64,000 nt of DNA, taken from Ligula intestinalis (lineage: Eukaryota; Platyhelminthes; Cestoda; Diphyllobothriidea; Diphyllobothriidae). Under the pieces are notes generated by a model that saw only the letters and a list, made by a program, of their open reading frames with translations, was not told where the DNA came from and did not search any database. Made by a program: the position numbers and the translations under genes. The stretch spans positions 98,169,475 to 98,233,474 of the forward strand of contig JAYGXS010000002.1 in NCBI GenBank assembly GCA_036362985.1. Reading direction: 5' to 3'. Shown piece by piece: positions 40,880-51,652 of this stretch (its first letter is position 1; each line of letters starts with the position of its first letter).

Positions 40880-42480
40880 TGCACAAGCTAATAGTGAAAG
40901 CACGCTGATCACTGAGGGTTTCATCGCCCCACTGATAAACTGGGATAATCTATCAGCCTAGGCTGCAGAATATTAAAGCTAATGGTGGACCTCTCTCTCA
41001 CGCACGATGATGGATTCTCAAAGAGAATAAAAGTACAAAATCCAAACTGCTTAGGTGTCATGTTTTCGAAAAACTTGATTGTTATCAAGGAGATTAGGAC
41101 ACACAGGCAAAATAGGAGCGGACCCAGTTCACTTTCCTGCAAAACTCCATTCCTCACAGGCGTGGGTCAAGATATAATATCAATCATTTTTATTCGTTGT
41201 GCGCGAGCATCCAATTAGAAAGATATGAAGTTCAGAGGCTTGCTACTTATGCCGAAGGACGCCAGTTTCAGAAGGAAAAGCTTACGTTCCACCCGATAAA
41301 AGACCTGAGATAAATAAAAAACGTTATAAATGGCCAAACCGCTGTCTTTAGATTGCAGCACATAATGGAAAAAAGAGAGCTGGTAGGTGTCACAACACAA
41401 TCTCTCGAGAAAGCCATGTTGAGCTGTATTGAGCAGGATGATTTCTGTCAAGTGACGCATCATGTCTCCTTGATCAAGGCCTCCAAGATCTTCGAGACTG
41501 CGGGAAATGTATTTAATGGCATAAAATTGTCAAAGACAGCAATCGGCCATGCTTTCGAATAGGCATTATGTGCGATTCTTTCCACAACGAAGAAAAAGGT
41601 TTCGCTAACGAGAGCAAGATTAAATACCTTACAAGAATTGACGGAAAAATATAATTCGTTTAAGTTTTTAGAAGGCGAACTGGGAAGCCATCTGGTCCTG
41701 GACTATAAGATTGACGATAACGACGATAATGACGATAATGGCTACAGTCACGTCCCAGAGGGTTACGAAATCACCTGTCCAAGCCGGGATAGCCGGAGTT
41801 GCAGTGAAAGAAGTTTTACTAAACGTTTTCCATAGGAACGCATTAAAGCTATCGACAGTCAACCAAGCGTCAGCTATGGGGTCTCCTTAGGCGTCATGAA
41901 GTATGGGGTGTTGTTTTTTCCTCTGCACTTTTGCTGTCGGCAAAAAAGAGTTTCGCAAAATTTCGAACAGGATTTTCTACGACGTGGGCCTCATCGGCTG
42001 TCTGCTTTTTTTCGGAGAGCTGCTTTGCCTGCTCAAAGATCAGTGTGATCAAGGGCAGAACGGAAGTGTCGTTCTGCCGATTCACACGATGAGAGGCATA
42101 ACATTGCCAACAACGTAAAGGCAGAGGAAGAGACACTTCATCCTTGACATGTTTTATATTCTTACGGGGGACAAAGTGGAGGATGTGTGAATACAGCACT
42201 TTGTACAGTGCATCTATACAAACATTTACATCCAAACATGGAAAAATTTAACACCAGTAGAAAGCGTTTAAATGTACCAGTAGGTCCGCCATGTTTGGTG
42301 ATCTAAAGTCATGATAAAACTATACTTTTGGGAAAATATTTCATGCGCGTCCAGTTCTGGTTCACTTAAAACTGTGAGAAAGTCTGAACTCCGAAGCGCG
42401 TCTAAGGATGACACTGAAAATGATTCGCATCCTCTCTCAAATATAAGGTCAAGTATGTTTGCTCCTTGAGTGGGGAAATT
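40880..42480 (-). mobile_element. CR1-like LINE family B copy 2, 3' segment (split by PLE)
   Basis: On the minus strand: endonuclease end (VNFPTQGANILDLIFERGCE, 42480-42420), linker (VCIDALYKVLYSHILHFVPR, LPLPLRCWQC, FEQAKQLSEKKQTADEAHVV, VRNFAKLFFADSKSAEEKTT, 42235-41900), VDSFNAFLWKTFSKTSFTAT (about 41855), then RT parts (MMRHLTEIILLNTAQHGFLE, LERLCCDTYQLS, FYRVERKLFLLKLASFGIS, LQESELGPLLFCL). The matching endonuclease start is found at 45787-45360, on the other side of a PLE. Confidence 0.85.
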
Positions 42481-42741
42481 GACTACCTAAAACTAACATG
42501 CCCATATCAATGACCTCAATTTAAGGAAGTCAACTTAAGTGAACGAACGTTTTTGATTAATTCATCATCTGGGAAGGAAAACGAAAACTATCAACGTAGC
42601 ATCAGCTTATATGACTTGAGATCGACTGCTTCTAATTAAAATAATGACAACCAGACAGCAAACAATAAACCTGCCGAAGCAATTAAGGGAAAGAATAAGG
42701 TTCAAACGAAAAGACCCCGAAATAGTAGAACCCCATTAGAC

Positions 42742-43011
42742 ATGAACGACTCTTATCCTGGATCTAATCAAGATACACTGATAAATAACAACACACGTCT
42801 TAACATGCCCATAAATAGCAATTCCAGTCCTAACTCAATGAACCAAAGTTGTGAACCAGTGTTAGATTTTTTCCCACGAACAACCCAGAATAGACCAACA
42901 TTCCCAAACAGAATTGCGTATCAAAACGAATATCCGTATTTAAATGTACACCCTCAAATGACACCTAACCCCTTCTTTCAACCCATGTATCATAGCCCAT
43001 CCACAAGATGA
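42742..43011 (+). CDS. Asn/Pro-rich ORF of unknown origin
   Basis: An 89-codon plus-strand frame, preceded by an open Lys/Asn/Arg-rich stretch from about 42650 (KNKVQTKRPRNSRTPL). Composition: SNSSPNSMNQS, VLDFFPRTTQNRPTFP, HPQMTPNPFFQPMYHSPS. It has no domain I know. It may be a LINE ORF1 low-complexity part or part of the PLE end region. Confidence 0.25.
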   Translation: MNDSYPGSNQDTLINNNTRLNMPINSNSSPNSMNQSCEPVLDFFPRTTQNRPTFPNRIAYQNEYPYLNVHPQMTPNPFFQPMYHSPSTR

Positions 43012-43109
43012 CCACAGCACACCGAAACCTTTCAATATAACACACACACTCAAATCCCACCTCGCAAAACACCATACCCTCCAATAGTTACACAATGCCA
43101 TCGAATTCT

Positions 43110-45340
43110 ATCACTCTCATCACCAATTTTTCCCAATAATGCCTCTGTTTAGCCATGCAGGATGATGCTCTCGTATGCGCTTGGATAGACGTCTAATCGT
43201 TCGACAGGACCATGTAAAGTTGCAGATAAACATTGATGTGGTCTGGAACGGCAGTCTATCCTTGCCTTCAAGGCGACGAAGTGGAGTGCTTGACAACAAT
43301 AATCTTATGTTTGCTGCTGGATATGTACGTGCGATTGCAGCGTTCAGACGAAGCTGTAGAAGTCCGCTTGCTGGATCACCTTGAAAAGGCAATATAAGAA
43401 ATACGGTTTTCTTCTCAGACGTCGGTACTTCCAGTCTTGGTAAACTTTCCTCCATAAACTTATCGATGAATTTTTCGGGGAACACATTTTCTTGTAAGGT
43501 ATTTTTAAGCAGTGCGATTTCGTCCTCCAGTGTCTCTTGACAACATATTATCCTATCTCGGTTCGTGAGGCAGCGGACAAGGCCTCGTTTCTGACTTAGT
43601 GGCACAAAACTGTAGAAGTTAGTGTATTGCCCTGTCCAGGTCTTCTCACGAAATACACTTCTAATTATTGATCCATCAGTTCTTCTACTAAGGAGGACGT
43701 CCAGAAAGGGGAGGCACTGTCTGTCCTCTTGTTCCAAAATGATGTTAAACGCTGAGTGCACCTGATTCACTTTACCTAAGAATGTGTCAAGCTCAAGTCT
43801 TCCGTCTGCTATTATATATATCATCCACATAGCTACCATAGGCTAGAAGGTCTTTTATAATAGGAGAAATTTTGTTGCTCTCCATTTTGCCCATGAGAGT
43901 ATTCGCTAAAGTGTTCAAACGGTGATCCCATCGTTACCCCATAGATTTGGTGGTAAATTTGGCCATTAAAGCTGAATTGAACGTTTAAAGTGCAGCTTAA
44001 GAGTAAGTGCTTCATGTCTCCGATCGGCATGCCGCTTGGGAACTCTTTTTTTATCAATCTCGTCACACAAAATTTATGTGGTTTCTGTGGGGGGAATGTT
44101 GGCGAACAGTGAGGCGACATCTAGGGACAACATCGTTTTACCGTTGATATTAGTTTCTTATGGATTTGACGAATTCAAAGGTGTCCCATCGGCTATGCGG
44201 TGCTATTTGGTGCCGAATCAGTTTCAACTTTTCTGCCAGCCACTTTGCAATTGCATGATATAGTGAGTTGCACATATCTATTATTGACTGTATTGGAAAG
44301 TTTTTTGTGAATCTTTGGCAAACCATAAAGGCTTGGGGGAGCTATGCCTATGGGTTTTAGTGCGTCTACCTCTTGTTCACTAAGAAAACCTCTGTCTGTC
44401 AGTTTCCAAAGACAAGTTGTGAGCTGTCTTTCCCTTTTGAACTTAGTTTCGTCAGCCAGGATTGATTCAATCTTTGAGACGTAAATACATTTACTCATAA
44501 GAACGAGACCAGAACCTTTGTCTGGTTCTGTTATTAATATATCAGTATTTTGTCGCAAAACATCGAGCTTCTCTAAATGCTCTTTCTTGATGTGTCCAAT
44601 ACTTAACGGTTTAGTTCTAAGATATTGATAGCAGCAATTACCGAGTGTAGATGTGAAATACACTGCCTCTTCTGGCGTTGTAGTTACTAAGTCATATGTC
44701 TGACTCAAAAGATTTTCGAATTGCACTGCTCCCCCTAATCCTTTCGGCCTTCTATTAGGAAAACAAAATTTGTGTCCTAGGGATAGTATTTGAAGCAGGT
44801 GTTTTTCAAGCGTCATATTCGTAAAATTATGTACGTACCGCTCCGGATCACTTGGTTATGACGATTGATACTTTGTCGGCTTACTACTGCAGATGCGTTT
44901 TGTCCGTTTTACTTCCATACGTCTTTGATTCACAGTATGTACGCAGCCGCTGAAGTTCATTCTTTCTTCATCGTTAAGTTCATCCAGGACTGCCATTCAT
45001 TGATTTTGATTTCGGTTAAGCTCACTGATCTTCATTGCGACACCTTCCAGACGATTCTTGGCATATCTCTTTAAAGTTGTGTTTGAGGTAATCATCTAAC
45101 TACTTCGAAGAGACTTCCAGTAATCGTGAGGATATTCACATTTGATTGTGCAGTTTGTGATGAAATCAAAAACAACATTCGCTTCGGCAAGGCGGGTGTT
45201 GAAACGCAGGTACTCATTCCGTACCTTGAACACGGAGGGATCCTTGGATTCTTTAAGTTCAGCGATGATGAATTAATCGAAAACTTTTGTTCGCTTAGGT
45301 TGACTTCCTTAATGCTTTCCTGCGTATCATCGCTGACCTC
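43110..45340 (-). mobile_element. Penelope-like element, nearly full coding length, dead
   Basis: On the minus strand: N-terminal region around 45300-45150, then MTLEKHLLQILSLGHKFCFP, ITEPDKGSGLVLMSKCIYVS and PPSLYGLPKIHKKLSNTVNN (44816-44240), QIYHQIYGVTMGSPFEHFSE (44000-43930; the Q..GV.MGSP RT motif), MIYIIADGR at the DDI position (first residues altered to MIYI), LPFLDVLLSRRTDGSI, TWTGQYTNFYSFVPLSQKRG and a degraded GIY-YIG nuclease (MFICNFTWSCRTIRRLSKRI, REHHPAWLNRGIIGK). The nuclease has lost C..CG..YIG. Frameshifts at about 44220 and 43835 break the frame. It lies inside family B LINE copy 2. Confidence 0.88.
44865..45110. other. PLE 5' region in broken frames
   Basis: Between the recognisable PLE N-terminal peptide (about 45300) and the Met at 44816 the minus-strand frame has several stops. 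The plus-strand ORF here is a shadow. Confidence 0.4.
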
Positions 45341-45359
45341 AAGTTAGTTCTAGAAATCT

Positions 45360-45787
45360 GAAGATTTGAATGGTGGAAACCATTGCACGTCAGGAAAATT
45401 AAATTCGCCTGCAATGCAGCAATACATAAGATTTAAGTCAGTTGTGGCATGAAATACCTGAGAGAGAATAATATAGTTGTCTATATTGGCAATTAGTGAG
45501 CGATAAACATAACCAACAAGAAAGGTTTATTTGTTTTTTAGAACAACTCGTAGCTAGCAGCTCACCTCAATCGGCGTGAATTGTGCATATTCCAACGGGA
45601 AAATGCAAGTGGCTGCTAAATAAAGATGCAGCTTCCTCCGCCACGGCCATTGATTCGATCGATCCGAACGCATGCATAGCCTACAACAGGGAGTTTAGAA
45701 TCAGCTACACAGGCCGATGCCCATGTCTCAGTTTCCATAACAATGTCTGGGCAGTTGACGAAAAACAGAGTGTGGAGGGGTTGCAAC
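45360..45787 (-). mobile_element. CR1-like LINE family B copy 2, endonuclease 5' segment
   Basis: CPDIVMETETWASACVADSK, YACVRIDRINGRGGGSCIFI (45730-45616) and, in a second frame, FLVGYVYRSLIANIDNYIIL and CCIAGEFNFPDVQWFPP (45525-45370). The ETW and (G)EFNFPD catalytic boxes are recognisable. It stops where PLE sequence begins. Its C-terminal continuation is at 42480. Confidence 0.82.
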
Positions 45788-46015
45788 TTGTCAATAATAA
45801 TAATATGTTTATTACGCCAGTTTACAGGCAATTGTACAGGGTTGGTAATGCCGCTCTTGGGTGCCTGCCTAAACATCGAAGACCGGAAAAAACCTAAACA
45901 TAACTCCCTATGTCGCATTCAGTATTGGTTTTGTTTCAGGTTTTGCGTTTTTTTAATGGTGAGCGAGAAAGGGAGTTTGTTTCAAGTGAAAAAAACCTGA
46001 CCTCAAAGGTATGAT
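45788..46015 (+). repeat. dispersed repeat (R1b) with AAT microsatellite head
   Basis: It begins AATAATAATAATATGTTTATT, contains GGTTGGTAATGC, CATCGAAGACCGGAAAA, GGTTTTGTTTCAGGTTTTGCG and ends GTTTCAAGTGAAAAAAACCTGA. It shares its end with the 11 kb repeat and its middle with 49145-49330 in reverse. It is inserted at the 5' side of the LINE endonuclease at 45787. Confidence 0.65.
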
Positions 46016-46329
46016 ACAAACAGAAGTGAACTGGCTTTTAAAACGACCGATTTACGAGGGCATGTCTTTGGTTTGTGTGGCGTGACAGCTAGGTCGTCAC
46101 TGTTCTAGGCTTCGACGAGTGAGATGTCCTTTTGACTTGAACTATTTGTCACTCTCTTTTTTTGACATTTGTCTCGCCATTGGTTCTCCGTTTCTCCACC
46201 TATATTATTAGCTGTCCCATCTTTAATTCAAAAGGAAATTTGATGAGCATGTGCTTCTGGACTTGTTGAAGCCTTGCTTATGCGAAATGCCCTAAGAATA
46301 CAGAAAGACTTGCCTGCTTTTAGCAAAGG

Positions 46330-46560
46330 TTTAGCGTAAACTCTCATAAGACCCACGTCATGGCCAATTTGTGTTTTGACCAGAGAGCACATCTAGCTGG
46401 TAGAGTTAGATCTGATGACCTGGCTATTAGGTAAGCTGAGTGCAGACACATGAAACGCTTTTCCTTTTTAGGCTGGTGCCTCTTTTGAGTGATGATCTTG
46501 TCAACATCTTGGTCATCACTTTCTTGTGCAGTTGAGCAACACTGTGGTGCAAGAATGCAA
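46330..46560 (-). mobile_element. LINE family B ORF1-like remnant
   Basis: The minus-strand frame ESDDQDVDKIITQKRHQPKK resembles ESDDTAVDKIIKPKKHRARK at 49710-49670. This is probably a basic stretch of the family ORF1. Confidence 0.5.
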
Positions 46561-46584
46561 ATAACGATAATCAGAAGTGTCGCG

Positions 46585-46730
46585 TTCCTATCCAAAACGC
46601 TTAGTGAATGCTCGTTCGCTGCCCATCCTGCTTTCCGGGCTTGGACGGGTGCCGTACGCGAAACCATAAATTTTGAGCTCTGGGACGTGGCACAAGCCAT
46701 TCGTCGTTATCGTCTATCTTATTAAATAAA
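46585..46730 (+). mobile_element. LINE family B linker fragment
   Basis: LSKTLSECSFAAHPAFRAWT followed by GAVRETINFELWDVAQAIRR matches the linker before the RT in copies at 39270 and 41850. It ends at an AATAAATAAATAAA run (46722-46738). Confidence 0.75.
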
Positions 46731-46739
46731 TAAATAAAT

Positions 46740-47455
46740 TTTATATTTTAGGCCCGCAGGGCCTCGTCATTGCTAAGTTAGTGTTGTGGAAAAACAAATA
46801 CACAGTTGGTAAATGCTGCTCTCCATGAAACAACCACAAAGAGAGCGGGAGCGTTTAGTAGTGTTGGTAGATTAATTCATATTCACCAACATATCGTCGT
46901 TTTAAAATAGTAGTCAACGCATGGTGAACTAAGAAGGAAGCAGTGAAAAAAAACTCCTACCATTTAAGCTGGGGCGGAGTTCAGCGAAGCATTGCTTAAA
47001 AAAACGTAGGAGAAAAAAACTACTTCAAAAAAGTTAAGAGGGTTTGGTTGAGAGGATTGACTGTAGTGCAAATGAGACAGGACTGTTGATGAGAACGAAT
47101 GAGCGTGGGAAACGCTTCTTGTGCTTGGAGAAATAATATAATAACAGAGGCTGTCTTTCATTATTGTTACACCGCCCGACTGGCTTCATGATCAACCATC
47201 AGGGAGATAAGACCAGGGGAGACCATCGCGGACAACAGAGTCAGGAAGATGAGGGAACGGCAGAGGTCACCTGATCATCAACGAAACGCCGGAGATGTGA
47301 CCTTGTAGACTGCAGAGTTGAGCGTCGAGCTGGCGAAAATAGCAGAACCACCACGAGCATGATTAAGGACCATGAAACCTATTGTCATGGTTGTAAAACG
47401 GAGAATGGAGAAAAAGGTAATGATGACTGGACAGAGAAGTGGACGAAACGTCGTT
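46740..47455. other. no gene recognised
   Basis: Begins with an AATA microsatellite. No coding or RNA gene signal seen. Confidence 0.4.
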
Positions 47456-47459
47456 GTCC

Positions 47460-48960
47460 ATGAACAGATGGCGTCCCAGTTAGCCTTCTAAAAGTTAAGG
47501 TAAGGTAATCTATTTAAAGTTGATTTTGAGAGCAAAAACTTTCCTTCGTTGTGGAAGGTATCGCACATAATGCCCTCTTGCAAGCATGGCCAACCAACGT
47601 CTTCGACAACTTAAAGCCAATTTGTACACTTCCCATAGCCTCGAAAATCTTGGAGACCTTGATCAAAGAAAAGATGATGCGTCAATTGACAGAAAACAAC
47701 CTGTTCAATACAGCTCAACATGACTTTCTCGAGAAACGGTCATGTGACACCTACCAGCTCTCTTTATGTAATTATGGGCTACAATCTGAGGACAGTGGTT
47801 ATACCATTTATATCGTTTTTTTATTTATCTCAGGTCTTTTATCGGGTGGAACGTAAGCTTTTTCTTCTGAAACTGGCCTCTATCGGCATAACTAGCAAGC
47901 ATCTGAACTTCATATTTTCTAGTTGGATGCTCGCACACAACGAGTCAAAATGTCCAATATTATTTCCCGACCCTCGTATGTGAGGAGTGAAGTCCTACAG
48001 GAGAGTGTCCATGGTCCGCGCTTATTTTGCCTGTTTGTCAGGTTGATTTCTGTATGACAGACAGTTCATGTACGCTGATGATTTAAAAGTCACTTATCGA
48101 GATGAACCAGCAAATCGCAACATCGTGCTCAAATTGATAAAAAAGAATCTTCACGCCTCCCCCCAGTGGTGTTGCAAATCGTGCCTTAACCTTTCATAGC
48201 CCAAATGTTCCGTTATCGTTGTTGGCGACGATAATCAACCGGAATTAAGCATTCATGGCTACGAGGTAAATGTCCAAGGAGTTATCAATAATTTGGGCTC
48301 ATCCTTCTCTGATGGTCTCAATTTGTCAGAGCACTTTACCTTGGCTATCTCAACAGCACGCCAAATCACCGGATGTATCCTTCGAAATTTTAAGACTATA
48401 AAGGTTAAAGCAAGCCTGCATAATATGTTCGTGAGACCTAGTCTTGAATACTGCTCGCCTTTATTCAGTCTTCTGCGCGCTTGTGAATGAAAGGAAGGAG
48501 TTTTCACTACAAAACCCCGTAGCTTAGCCTACCAAAAAGGTGCGAACTCATTAAGTTGGATCATGTGTGCCTACGTAGGTTGCAGAAATGTCAATGTTAA
48601 CTGTTTTAATGTTTGAATGGTCAAACCTTTTATCCTTTTTGTACAATAAGGCAGCTTGAGAACTTTCAACGTGACAGTTATCGAGACATATATTATGTCT
48701 TGCTTTGGCGCGTTCAGTTAAGTACGGGCATTTATTTTCAGTAAAGGCCATATCAATCTGGAATAAGCTGCCCAAAAGTGTTAAAACCCAGCAAAGCTAC
48801 CCTATGTTTAAGAGAGCTATTACCAGTTATCTACATTCAGGACAACTTTCACGAATTTTGGCTGCTGCGTCGGAGGAATCTTTCTTTCACTTTGAGGCGT
48901 TCGTGGACTTTGAACACTGCCAGGTTTCATGCTAAAGATAATGCTGCTGAAGCAGAAGCC
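47460..48960 (+). mobile_element. CR1-like LINE family B copy 3 (RT)
   Basis: SKILETLIKEKMMRQLTENN, FNTAQHDFLEKRSCDTYQLS (47630-47770), FYRVERKLFLLKLASIGITS (47835-47895), a catalytic region in a broken frame near 48060 (MYADDLKVTYR-like), LSEHFTLAISTARQITGCIL, MFVRPSLEYCSPLFSLL (48425-48475) and the C-terminal FSVKAISIWNKLPKSVKTQQ (48735-48795). Many stops and frameshifts. Confidence 0.82.
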
Positions 48961-49144
48961 CACAGTCTGCCAACTCTTAAGCCGATAGCGCACAACTTTT
49001 CCCGACAACCATTGACTGAAGACACTCTGTTATTTTGCCACCCTCTTTGTCTCGAACTAACGTTCGTATACAATATGCAACTTTTCTCCTGCTGATGGGT
49101 CAATGCAGCTTACAGTTCTACATATATTCCGTTTTTATCATACG

Positions 49145-49330
49145 TTTGTAATCAGGTTTATTTCAATTGAAACAAAATCCCTATCTTGCCCAGTATTGAC
49201 GAAACACAAAACCTGAAACAAATTTAATTCTAGCTGTAACATAGGAAGTTTGTTTAAGGTTTCTTTTCCGGTCTTCGAGGTGTTCGAATGCCCCCAAGAT
49301 GTGCATTACCAACTTTTTACAAAAGGTTGT
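49145..49330 (-). repeat. dispersed repeat R1b, reverse copy
   Basis: On the minus strand AAAAGTTGGTAATGCACATC, CCTCGAAGACCGGAAAAG and TTTGTTTCAGGTTTTGTG match the 45788-46015 repeat. Confidence 0.65.
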
Positions 49331-49342
49331 AAACTGGCATAA

Positions 49343-49881
49343 TTAGCATATTTTTAACACGCGTGACGATGGTGTCGCCCGTTGTCTTGACACATAATCC
49401 GAAATGCAGGTTTCAGGTGTTTCGTCAGACATGTCCAAGTTCATATCAGCGTCAACTATTTCTTGTTTAATTGTGGCCGCTCTATATGGAGCCCCTTTTG
49501 CAATTATATTCAGCTTATGACTCACTGGAGCATCTGTTGCAACCGCACGAGTAATGACCAAGTGGGCATTTATATCCGGTACTTTAGATTTGATGGGTCC
49601 CGATGTGCCGGTTTTTGTTTTTAGCTGACTGCATACCTCTAGCCCGTTAAGACTTTCTAGCCTTCCTAGCCCTATGCTTTTTTGGCTTAATGATCTTATC
49701 AACCGCTGTATCATCGCTTTCTAGAACAGCATGGAGCAGCGATGTGACGCTAGGATGCAAATCCAGACCATTGCTTATGCTGTCTGAGCCGAGTAACAAT
49801 GGCGTCGACTGCAAATTTGTTTGAGTTGGTTTGCCACCAAGCGAGACGTCCGCTGGCTTACTCAGTTCGGCTGATGATATG
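49343..49881 (-). mobile_element. LINE family B ORF1-like remnant, 3' side of Gypsy insertion
   Basis: Two overlapping minus-strand frames (49910-49650: SSAELSKPADVSLGGKPTQT, LLLGSDSISNGLDLHPSV, AVDKIIKPKKHRARKARKS; and 49714-49343: NAHLVITRAVATDAPVSHKL). The first matches a homologous stretch at 55535-55660 and the 46330-46560 remnant. The sequence continues at 55261 on the other side of the Gypsy element. Confidence 0.55.
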
Positions 49882-50407
49882 TGTAGAGATTTATCACTAC
49901 AAATATACAAAACGTCTTAGCAAATACGCAATGAAAACTTTCGAGGGTAGGCTGACTGCTAATAATGGATTAACTGGACTATTCTAGAGGAAAAGTCGTA
50001 AAATCCAGTAAAGAGATTGACGGTGAAGATTAGAAATGATACAACTCACTTAGATCCTTCTCGATCCTAGCCGGCAGTAGTCAAGTAGTCGACTTGCCAA
50101 AGGATAACTCTGCGAGGACTGGATCCAAGTTCGTTGGGCTGTGAATTGCAAAATGGGGAGAAAACTCGTTTGCAAATCGTCGCTGGATTCTCCTGGAGCC
50201 CGAGATTGATCACCAGAGAGGTGTCGTTGAAGGGCAAAATAAACAGTGGCAGGTGAGGAGAGAGTTAAGCGGTGGAGAGTGAGTAGCAAGATAGTTGCTG
50301 TCACGCGTCAAAAACCGAAAGTGTAAAAAGTGTGTTGTATTTAGTTTTAACAAAATTGGTTATTGATAAATTTAAACAACACGTAAGTAGGGCCACGAGC
50401 CCACATA
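49882..50407 (-). repeat. 3' LTR of the Gypsy element
   Basis: 526 bp. On the minus strand it begins TGTGGGCTCGTGG and ends CTCTACA. It aligns over its whole length with 54737-55260. Confidence 0.95.
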
Positions 50408-50420
50408 ACTCCCCCACCAG
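50408..50420 (-). promoter_or_regulatory. polypurine tract
   Basis: GGTGGGGGAGTTA on the minus strand directly abuts the 3' LTR, in the position of the plus-strand primer. Confidence 0.7.
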
Positions 50421-50468
50421 AGCGTTGGTGGGTTACGAACGCTCGACAAAAGAGGATGTACAAAAAGG

Positions 50469-51652
50469 TTAAACAAAAAAGTCTCGCAAGTTGGTAGGAA
50501 AGCGAACATGTCTACCAGAACGAGTGGAAGGGGGGGAATTAGTGGGAGTGGTTAGAGGGGTGGGGGTAGGTTCGGGTGGTGAGGATGGCGGTGGGCCGGG
50601 GGCTGCAGGTGGAGTGCAGGGTGAAGGTGCCCCGAAAGTGGACGGACCAGGTGATAGTGGAGTGCATTCGACATAGGCCGGCTTTAGTCTGTCGATGGAG
50701 ACTGTATCAGTAGCATCAGCCCTTTGAATGACGAAATATTTGTTCTTCCGTTCAAGTACTTTGAAGGGACCATCGTATGGTGGGCAAAGGAGCTTGCGGA
50801 CTGCGTCGTGCCGGACAAACACGAATGGGGTTGTGTGCAAGTCGTCGTGCACGAAAACGCGTCGAGGTGTCGCGCGGGTGGGGGTTGGGCGTAGTGCGGC
50901 CATGCGTTGCTGCAGCTGTTGCACGAAGGTGTGCGTGGCGTCAGGGGTGACGGAGGAAGACTGCACGAGCTCACCAGGTAAACGGAGGGATGTGCCGTAA
51001 ACAAGATCGGCGGCAGTGCACTGAATGTCTTCCTTAACAGCCGAGTAATGCCGAGGAGGACGAATGGCAGGTTGTCGCTCCAGTTGTGCGGGGCAGGTTG
51101 AGACATCAACGCGGACTTCAACTGACGGTGAAGGCGTTCCACGAGGCCGTTTGATGCTGGGTGGTAGGCAGTGGTTGTGATATGCGAGCACACAAGTAGT
51201 TTGGTGAACTCACGGAAGAGTGCAGATGTGAACTGACTTCCGCGGTCAGTGGTGAGTGTAGCTGGAAAACCGAAGTTGGCTATCCAGTGCGTAAGGAAAA
51301 CCATGGCAACATTCTCTGCCGAGGTATCCGAGATGGGAACGGCGATGGGCCATCGTGTGAAACGATCAACAGCAGTCAGAATGTGCGTGAAACCGCGAGA
51401 TGGGGGTAACGGTCCGACTAAATCCATGTGGACGTGTGGAAAACGGGCGTCGGGAACGGCGAACGTGCTGGGAGGTGAAACGGTGTGTCGCTGGACCTTA
51501 TTCTTTTGACAGGCTAAGCACTGCCTGGTCCAAGTAGCAATTTCGGTGTTCATCTTTGGCCAGACGAAACGGGCTGCGATAAGTTTGCGACCGGCACGAA
51601 CACCGGGGTGGGATAGCGAATGGAAGTGGTCGAAAACAACCTTCCGGTAGGA
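50469..51652 (-). pseudogene. pol: Gypsy pol: integrase with one stop and one frameshift
   Basis: After the stop the frame continues through HFHSLSHPGVRAGRKLIA to MNTEIATWTRQCLACQKNKV (HHCC zinc finger region; CLACQ), the core HVHMDLVGPLPPS (first D), LTTDRGSQFTSALFREFTKL (second D) and YHPASNGLVERLHRQLKSAL (E), up to LPFVLLGI. Near 51045 a one-base loss moves the frame to SAVKEDIQCTAADLVYGTSL, which continues to 50469 with a GPFKVLERKNKYFVI chromo-like/GPY module and a Pro/Ser-rich tail. DDE residues are intact, but the integrase cannot be made as one protein. Confidence 0.92.

Noticed and set aside
41700..41745. GATAAC/GACGATAAT short tandem repeats as a regulatory array
   Set aside because: They lie inside the LINE family B linker in minus orientation and read as an Ile/Val-rich run, so a local microsatellite expansion is sufficient.
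46344..46700. Minus-strand 118-codon ORF as a gene
   Set aside because: Its first part is antisense to a LINE linker fragment (46585-46730) and only a short stretch resembles another ORF1 remnant.
50491..51509. Plus-strand ORFs (50491-50676, 50728-51000, 51249-51509)
   Set aside because: They are antisense shadows of the GC-rich Gypsy integrase and its Pro-rich tail.
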